Shown: one piece after another, positions 13,675-19,220 of the stretch
How positions within the stretch are numbered: the first letter of the stretch is position 1
Layout: each line of letters begins with the position of its first letter
NCBI GenBank assembly: GCA_039180865.1
Contig: JBCDCZ010000057.1
Span: 1 to 19,220, forward strand
Source: JBCDCU01 sp039180865
GTDB taxonomy: Bacteria; Pseudomonadota; Alphaproteobacteria; Rhizobiales; JACESI01
Direction: 5' to 3'
Length of the DNA: 19,220 nt
The notes under the pieces: model-generated
The model's database searches: none
What the model was told of the DNA's origin: nothing
The model's input: only the letters and a program-made list of their open reading frames with translations
Made by a program: the position numbers and the translations under genes

Positions 13675-14435
13675 AAGCGCTCCATTTCCAGCAGCTTACC
13701 AAAACCAGCGACTGGCTCCTCAAACCCGATCATTTGTAATGCCTGAACCATCATGGCCTGATTGGAGGTCACCACAGGTTTGCCGATTTCTTCTTCAAGG
13801 TCCGAGATGATTTCGACACTTCGCATGTCCGTGCATGAGAGGACGACGGCTTCTGCCTCTTCATGGTTCGCTTTTCGGGCAAGCTCCAATATCGAGGCTG
13901 GCGTCAACGCGCCCTGCCCTTCATTTCCAAGCCTCTCCGAAACATCCGATCGGGCAATTGTTTCAATTCCCATTCTATCCAGAAATTGGATCGCAAGATT
14001 GTTGATCGCCGGAACGTAAGGCGAGGCAAAACCGATCCTCGATAGTCCAAGAAGGGTCAAGGCATTCACCAAGGCGCCTGCTGCCGTCACCGTCTTGGCA
14101 CCGCTTGCCGTGTTGATCATCGCGGCAAGACCGCGATCAAAGTCCGGCCCATGGGTCAGGGTCGCGGACGTGCACCCATAAAGAACGACATCGGGCTTTA
14201 CCCCCATCAGCAATCTGATTGGTTCGTCAATGTCGGAGGATCCCAAGCCTTTCATCTGGTTTTCGTCGGGGATTTCCTCTTCGTCATAGCCGCCCATCCG
14301 CGCGACATGCATGGATATTCCGGCGGGGCCCATCAGCGCCATATCTGGCTCAAGGTTGGCGTTTGTGAAGGGAACGAGAATTCCAAATCGGGCCCGCCCG
14401 CGTGATGCGCTCACCTGCAAGAGATCGCCCTCCAT
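13671..14435 (-). CDS. Asp/Glu racemase superfamily protein (maleate isomerase/arylmalonate decarboxylase branch)
   Basis: A 254-aa cofactor-independent enzyme with the two catalytic cysteines of the Asp/Glu racemase superfamily: Cys88 in VVLYGCTSATLTHG and Cys201 in AVVLSCTDMRS. The first sits in the GCTS context typical of maleate cis-trans isomerase and arylmalonate decarboxylase-like members, and FGILVPFTNANLEPD is the matching N-terminal strand. The start is uncertain. ATG 14435 overlaps the aminotransferase gene by 25 bases and has weak GGA spacing, whereas an in-frame TTG at 14420 has GGAGG eight bases upstream, and GTG 14414 overlaps the upstream stop. It lies between the aminotransferase and MmgE/PrpD genes in the operon and probably isomerises, racemises or decarboxylates a dicarboxylate-like intermediate. 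Confidence 0.87.
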   Translation of the reverse strand: MEGDLLQVSASRGRARFGILVPFTNANLEPDMALMGPAGISMHVARMGGYDEEEIPDENQMKGLGSSDIDEPIRLLMGVKPDVVLYGCTSATLTHGPDFDRGLAAMINTASGAKTVTAAGALVNALTLLGLSRIGFASPYVPAINNLAIQFLDRMGIETIARSDVSERLGNEGQGALTPASILELARKANHEEAEAVVLSCTDMRSVEIISDLEEEIGKPVVTSNQAMMVQALQMIGFEEPVAGFGKLLEMERL

Positions 14436-15493
14436 TTGATCATCCGGTCTGCTGCAACGTTCATCGCCTTTGCCGTCCCGACTGTCATGCGCACCATGCC
14501 AGGCAAACCTGCGCCGGCCTGTTTTCGAAGAAGAATGCCCTCTTCACGCAGACGCTGATCGAGGTCATCTGCATTCGCCTCAGTCTCGCAATCAACCAGG
14601 AGGAAGTTCGTGAAACTTGGATAGACCTTGAACCCGGCGCTTTCTAAGTCCGTCGCGATCCGGTCTCGAATCTGAACCGTCAAATCGCAGGTTTCGCGCA
14701 TATAGCGCTGGTCCCGCAAGGCAGCGAGCACCGCGGCTTGCGATAATGACGAGACATTGTTCGGATTGAGCACCTTTCGGACTTCGCGTTGAACCGAACC
14801 CGGAAAGAGACCCCAGCCGACGCGATAGCCTGCCATGCCATAGGCTTTGGAAAAGGTTCTGAGGACAATTGTGTTGCCGTCCTCGACCATATCAAAACAG
14901 CGTTCACCGAGAAGATCGGCAAACTCGCCATAGGCTTCATCAATCACCAGAAGGATGTCGTCGCGCAGGCCCTCGCGAAGGCGCACGAGGTCTTTCTTGG
15001 AAAGGCGCGTGCCCGTGGGGTTTCCCGGATTTGCAATGAAGACCAGACCCGTATCGGACCGCGCGGCATCAAGCATGGCAGGAACCGATACGGTCGCGTC
15101 AACTTCCGTAACCTGATCGACCCTCGCATCCGATAAAGCCGCGGCTGTCCGAAAGAACGGATAAGCGTGTTCAGGAACCAGAACGCTCCGCTTCGGGCCG
15201 GAATAGACGCTCGCAATGGCCGCGATCAGATCGAGCGATCCGTTGCCGCAGAGTATCCTGCTTCCTTCAATCGCGTGGACGTCAGCAAGCTCTTCCCTGA
15301 GATCGCGCCAGTCCGGATCCGGATAGAGCATGCTCTGCGACAAGGCACCCTTTACCGCTTCAGCGACTTTCGGACTTGGCGGGCGAAAGCTCTCATTCTG
15401 GGAGAGTGAGATGATGTCACCGGATGCCGCTGTGCTGAGATCCGCCAGAGCATAGGCCGCCATCGATTGAATATGGTCGCGCGGGATCGTCAC
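14411..15493 (-). CDS. PLP-dependent class I/II aminotransferase (HisC-like)
   Basis: A 360-aa fold-type I aminotransferase close in layout to histidinol-phosphate aminotransferase. The visible landmarks are SQNESFRPPSP, CGNGSLDLI (phosphate cup), ANPGNPTGT (154-162), the cofactor aspartate in VIDEAYGEF (Asp185), the Schiff-base lysine in RTFSKAYGMAGYRVGW (Lys216), and a C-terminal arginine (VRMTVG) for the substrate carboxylate. It starts with GTG at 15493, which overlaps the hyuB stop as GTGA. No other histidine genes are near. Its place in a hydantoinase operon argues for a catabolic amino-acid transaminase, or a decarboxylase of the same fold, rather than histidine synthesis. I give no gene symbol for that reason. 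Confidence 0.9.
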   Translation of the reverse strand: MTIPRDHIQSMAAYALADLSTAASGDIISLSQNESFRPPSPKVAEAVKGALSQSMLYPDPDWRDLREELADVHAIEGSRILCGNGSLDLIAAIASVYSGPKRSVLVPEHAYPFFRTAAALSDARVDQVTEVDATVSVPAMLDAARSDTGLVFIANPGNPTGTRLSKKDLVRLREGLRDDILLVIDEAYGEFADLLGERCFDMVEDGNTIVLRTFSKAYGMAGYRVGWGLFPGSVQREVRKVLNPNNVSSLSQAAVLAALRDQRYMRETCDLTVQIRDRIATDLESAGFKVYPSFTNFLLVDCETEANADDLDQRLREEGILLRKQAGAGLPGMVRMTVGTAKAMNVAADRMIKWRAISCR

Positions 15494-17139
15494 GTCGCTT
15501 TTCCGTATTTCGTTCTGGCGGCTTCAGGACTGACAATGCCGTTCGCAACGTCTTTCTCAAGCGCCTCCGCCTCGCGCTCATTTGGGCGCCCGTACCCGCC
15601 ACCTCCCGGCGTTTCGAAGATCAGTCTCTCACCGCCCGCAACTCTGAGTTCGCCTTTTCCGGGTAAATCCTTGCCGTTCTTACCGATCCGTATGCGTCCG
15701 GGCGCGCCATCCAAACCACCGGATCGTCCCTTCGCCGGATTGACGATCCGCTCGACCGACAGGAAAACCAGGAAATCTTCGTTCGTCGATGACGTGATCT
15801 CGATCTGTTGCCCCAATCCACCGCGCTTGCGCCCTGCACCACCGGAGTCGGTCCGCAATTCTCTTCGATGAAAGAGGATCGGGGCGGTCGCTTCCGTGGT
15901 TTCAACCTGACTTCCCCATACGCCGCTTGGAAACGCCGTCGCAGACAGGCCGTCAAAGTCCGGGCGGGCTCCCGTCCCGCCATTGAAGACGAGTTCAACG
16001 GCAAAGTGTGTTCCGCCCCGATCAATCGCGTCCGGTGTGTACCGAAGCGGCAAGTCATACATGCAGGACGCACCTTCTGCCGGTATCAGTTGAGGGACGG
16101 CTTGCGAGAGGCAGCCATAGACGAGATCCGGCGTCATCTGACCGATCGTGTGACGCATGGCAACGGGTGCAGGCGGCTGTGCGTTGAGGATACATCCTTT
16201 GGGCGCCACGACCTTGAACGGGGCGAGCGAACCCGCATTGTTTGGAATATCCGGCCCGATGATGCAGCGGAGCGCAAACACCGAATAGGCGGTCGCATAG
16301 TTCAGCGGGACATTGATGCCCTTTCCGACACAGGGATCGGTGCCTGAAAAATCAAGGAGAACCTGATCGTCCGAGATCGTGAGGGTGGCACGAAGATCAA
16401 CGGGTTGATCATAGCCATCGACCGTCAATGCGCTTTCCCAGCTTCCCGCCGGCAGGTCTTTTATCGCAGCAAGGGTTCCCTGCCGCGATGTCTCAATGAT
16501 GTAATCCGAGAGGGCTTCGAGGTCGGAAATCGAAAACTCCTTCATCATTTGAAGGAGCTTGCCGGCACCCGCCTCGCAGCAGGCAATCAGCGCATAGATA
16601 TCGCCCTCATTGGCAATCGGCTCGCGGGAATTCGCCTTCACAATCTCAAGAAGGAGCGCATTGATTTCTCCACGATCAACGAGTTTGCATGGCGGGATCA
16701 AGAGACCCTCATCGTAAATGTCGGATCCTTCCGGTCCCATCCCGAGCCCGCCGAGATCGACCAGATGAGACGTACACGATGTGAAACCAACGATCTCACC
16801 GTCATGGAACACCGGCATCATCAGGAGAAAATCATTGAGATGACCGGAAGCAATCCACGGGTCGTTCGTCATGTAGATGTCGCCGGGCTTCATGTGCTGA
16901 ACCCCGATTTTTGCCCTGAGCGTCTTCACCGCTTCCGCCATTGTGTTGATGTGCCCGGGCGTGCCGGTCACAGCCTGGGCGAGCATTTGGCCTTGTCCAT
17001 CGAAAATCCCAGCCGATATATCGCCGCATTCCCTGACAATCGGGCTGAAGGCGGCTCGGATGAGCGCCATTCCCTGTTCTTCAACCAATGCCAACAACCG
17101 GTTCCACATGACTTGAAGGCGGGTATCGCTCTTGATCAT
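15490..17139 (-). CDS. hyuB: Hydantoinase B/oxoprolinase family protein
   Basis: A 549-aa HyuB-type subunit, within the usual length of the family. Family blocks are present in order: EEQGMALIRAAFSPIVRECG with DISAGIFDGQGQML, QAVTGTPGHINTM, GDIYMTNDPWIASGHLNDFL with SCTSHLVDLGG, LDFSGTDPC, CIIGPDIPNNAG, and a glycine-rich tail ETPGGGGYGRPNEREAE. HyuB works with HyuA in ATP-dependent opening of a lactam or imide ring (N-methylhydantoin, 5-oxoproline, hydantoin-type compounds) or, in relatives such as acetone and acetophenone carboxylases, in ATP-driven carboxylation. Its ATG overlaps the hyuA stop by four bases. No lesions are visible. The substrate cannot be inferred. Confidence 0.93.
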   Translation of the reverse strand: MIKSDTRLQVMWNRLLALVEEQGMALIRAAFSPIVRECGDISAGIFDGQGQMLAQAVTGTPGHINTMAEAVKTLRAKIGVQHMKPGDIYMTNDPWIASGHLNDFLLMMPVFHDGEIVGFTSCTSHLVDLGGLGMGPEGSDIYDEGLLIPPCKLVDRGEINALLLEIVKANSREPIANEGDIYALIACCEAGAGKLLQMMKEFSISDLEALSDYIIETSRQGTLAAIKDLPAGSWESALTVDGYDQPVDLRATLTISDDQVLLDFSGTDPCVGKGINVPLNYATAYSVFALRCIIGPDIPNNAGSLAPFKVVAPKGCILNAQPPAPVAMRHTIGQMTPDLVYGCLSQAVPQLIPAEGASCMYDLPLRYTPDAIDRGGTHFAVELVFNGGTGARPDFDGLSATAFPSGVWGSQVETTEATAPILFHRRELRTDSGGAGRKRGGLGQQIEITSSTNEDFLVFLSVERIVNPAKGRSGGLDGAPGRIRIGKNGKDLPGKGELRVAGGERLIFETPGGGGYGRPNEREAEALEKDVANGIVSPEAARTKYGKAT

Positions 17140-19211
17140 GATTTGGGCTCCTTGATCCTCGAAAGCCTTATCGCCTCGTCTCCGTCGATGACGGCCTCAA
17201 AGTCGACGCTCACCAGCGTGGTGGTCTGAGGTTCCACAATCAAAGCGGGGCCGACAATCAGATTGCCGGGCTGCAAGTCGGCTCTGTCAAAGATTGCGGC
17301 GGTTGTTGGTTGCCCCGTTAGATCGCAAATGATGTCGCGGCTCTCCTTGGACGTGATCCGTCTTGGCGAGACTGGTTTCGGGGCCTCGGAAACCGTTTTC
17401 GACGGCGTTGAAATCGTCAGACCCCAATTCAGGATTTCTATCGTCATTCCCGGAACGGCCCGGCTGAAGATCCGTCGATACTCGGTTTCGAACGCCGCCC
17501 GAAGAGGATCGATATCGGAACCGGTCAGCGGATGATCCGGGAGGTCCACTTCAATCTCGTGGCCCTGACCATGATAGCGCATGAAGGCAACACGCCGTCT
17601 GGTGAGACCGCTATCCGGTGCCCCTGCCCGGACGACCGTCACCGCCTCCTCCTCCATCTCGCCGAGAAAGGCGTTAAGCGCCTCGACATCAAGGTCGTCC
17701 AGTGTCCTATAGTTTGACCGGATGACCTCGAAGGAAATCGGGGCGTGGAGAAATCCGACCGCCGATCCAACACCCGGATTTTTCGGAACCAGAATCCGGC
17801 CCACATTCGTTTTCCGCGCGACCCGCGTTGCATGAAGCGGACCATTTCCCCCAAACGCGATCATCAGACGGGTTTCGAGGTCTTTTCCGGATTCAACCGC
17901 ATGCATCCGTCCGGCAGCCGCCATGCTTTCATCGACAATCTCGCTGATCGCATTGGCGGCCTCGATCTCCGAGAGTTGAAGCGGCTCCCCTAAGTCAGAT
18001 CCGACAACCTTCTTTGCCTTACCGGCATCGACCCGCAAACGCCCTTCTGCAAACCGGTCCGGGTCGATATAGCCCTGAACGATATCGGCATCGGTCACGG
18101 TGGCGTTTCTTCCGCCTTTTCCGAAGGCGGCAGGCCCGGGATCGGCCCCGGCGCTTTCAGGACCGACTTTCACGCGTCCAAGTTTATCGACAGAGGCAAT
18201 CGAGCCGCCCCCCGCGCCGATTTCAATCATTTCAACGACCGGGATTCTGACCGGCATCCCCGAGCCTTTGATAAACCGGTCGGCACGCGAGACTTCAAAC
18301 TTCCGCGCGGTCTGGGGCCGGTAGTCGTCAATGAGACAGAGCTTCGCCGTCGTGCCGCCCATATCGAACGACAGGACATCGGTTTCGCGAGATGCGCGGG
18401 CGATGCGCGCTGCAAGAATGGCACCGCCAGCCGGGCCCGATTCAACAAACCTGATCGGAAGACGCCTCGCCGTTTCAACGGTCGTCATGCCGCCCCCTGC
18501 CGTCACTAGAAGGATCGGGCAATTGAGCCCTTTTTGAGCGAAGCCTTCTTCAAACTCCGAGAGATAGGTCGCCATCAACGGCTGGACGTAGGCATTGGCC
18601 AAAGTCGTGCAGAGACGATCGAATTCGCGCGCTTCCGGGCTCACCTCATGACTGACCGAAATCGTCAGATCCGGCATCCGCGCCTCTATGAGCTCCTTCA
18701 GTCGGATCTCGTGCGCCGAATTGGCATAGGAATGGAGAAGGCAAATCGCGACGGCCTGCGTCTCGGACGCTTCAAGATCGGAAATGAGATCGTCAATCGC
18801 GGCTTCATCCAGCGGCGCGAGTTCATTGCCCTTCACATCCATTCGACCGGCAATCGTGAAGGATCGGGAGCGTGGAACGATCAGATCCGGCTTTTCGAGA
18901 TTGATGGAATACTGGCTGTAGCGGCGCTCATAGGCGATCTCGAGGATGTCCCGGAAACCGTGTGTCGTGATGGTTGAAACCCGTGCGCCCCGCCGCTCGA
19001 TGAGGGCGTTTGTTGCCAAGGTCGTGCCGTGGACGAGCCCGGCAACGTCAGCCCATTTGGCCTTTGCTTCAGAGAGGACGTGGCAAGCCCCTGCAAGGGC
19101 GCCCTCTTCGGGACTATGAGGCGTCGTGGGCGTTTTTGCGGTTGCGATGATGCGCGCTTGTCCATCCATCAGGACGGTGTCGGTAAAGGTGCCACCGATA
19201 TCAATCGCCAT
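17136..19211 (-). CDS. hyuA: Hydantoinase A/oxoprolinase family protein, start at or beyond the window edge
   Basis: At least 691 aa, the ATP-binding HyuA subunit of the acetate/sugar kinase-like fold. Motifs in order are IDIGGTFTDTVLMDG, HGTTLATNALIERRGARV, FVESGPAGGAILAARIA, SFDMGGTTAKLCLI, IGAGGGSIASVDKLGRVKVG with ESAGADPGPAAFGKGG, TVTDADIVQGYIDPDRF, and AFGGNGPLHATRVARKTN. ATG 19211 gives a sensible MAIDIGGTFTD start. Only nine bases lie upstream, all in frame (GLR) and without a Shine-Dalgarno, so translation may begin just outside the window. It is the first visible gene of the six-gene operon and probably supplies ATP-dependent substrate activation for HyuB. Upstream transport genes or a regulator would lie beyond the edge. 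Confidence 0.92.
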   Translation of the reverse strand: MAIDIGGTFTDTVLMDGQARIIATAKTPTTPHSPEEGALAGACHVLSEAKAKWADVAGLVHGTTLATNALIERRGARVSTITTHGFRDILEIAYERRYSQYSINLEKPDLIVPRSRSFTIAGRMDVKGNELAPLDEAAIDDLISDLEASETQAVAICLLHSYANSAHEIRLKELIEARMPDLTISVSHEVSPEAREFDRLCTTLANAYVQPLMATYLSEFEEGFAQKGLNCPILLVTAGGGMTTVETARRLPIRFVESGPAGGAILAARIARASRETDVLSFDMGGTTAKLCLIDDYRPQTARKFEVSRADRFIKGSGMPVRIPVVEMIEIGAGGGSIASVDKLGRVKVGPESAGADPGPAAFGKGGRNATVTDADIVQGYIDPDRFAEGRLRVDAGKAKKVVGSDLGEPLQLSEIEAANAISEIVDESMAAAGRMHAVESGKDLETRLMIAFGGNGPLHATRVARKTNVGRILVPKNPGVGSAVGFLHAPISFEVIRSNYRTLDDLDVEALNAFLGEMEEEAVTVVRAGAPDSGLTRRRVAFMRYHGQGHEIEVDLPDHPLTGSDIDPLRAAFETEYRRIFSRAVPGMTIEILNWGLTISTPSKTVSEAPKPVSPRRITSKESRDIICDLTGQPTTAAIFDRADLQPGNLIVGPALIVEPQTTTLVSVDFEAVIDGDEAIRLSRIKEPKS

Positions 19212-19220
19212 GCGCAGGCC

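Overview
The window looks like the chromosome of an alphaproteobacterium, possibly Hyphomicrobiales/Rhizobiales. The supporting signs are a fairly GC-rich background, closely packed operons, a DUF3750 protein, and a full-length HyuA/HyuB-type amidohydrolase cluster. No rRNA, tRNA, CRISPR array, transposase or integrase was seen, so placement below class is a guess.

Layout. (1) 1-1317: a partial NTF2/SnoaL-like gene (minus) runs divergently from a LysR regulator (plus), with a perfect 7+7 inverted repeat just before the LysR start. (2) 1592-2742: a two-gene plus-strand unit, a CcdA-type membrane thiol reductase followed by a Tat-exported thioredoxin, which together would carry electrons across the membrane. 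(3) 2785-5237: a homocysteine S-methyltransferase-like gene and a GNAT acetyltransferase on the minus strand, divergent from a TetR regulator with a recognisable promoter. (4) 5341-6111: a membrane-anchored DUF3750 protein. (5) 6112 to about 11258: an AT-rich block filled by one very large minus-strand gene (about 1523 aa) encoding a nuclease-STAND NTPase-helical repeat protein of the Avs (AVAST) antiphage type. On its far side lies a decayed 3' end of a second DUF3750 gene, 73% identical over 91 bases to the end of the intact copy. (6) 11367 to the right edge: six minus-strand genes in order hyuA, hyuB, PLP aminotransferase, Asp/Glu racemase/maleate isomerase family, MmgE/PrpD family, D-2-hydroxyacid dehydrogenase. 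Every junction overlaps (4, 4, 25, 4 and 8 bases), so they are almost certainly co-translated and form one catabolic pathway.

The two items that stand out are the solitary Avs-like defence gene, inserted as a compositionally foreign cassette between DUF3750 sequences, and the six-gene hydantoinase operon, whose enzyme combination does not match a textbook pathway I can name. The substrate of the operon and the phage trigger of the defence protein cannot be read from sequence.
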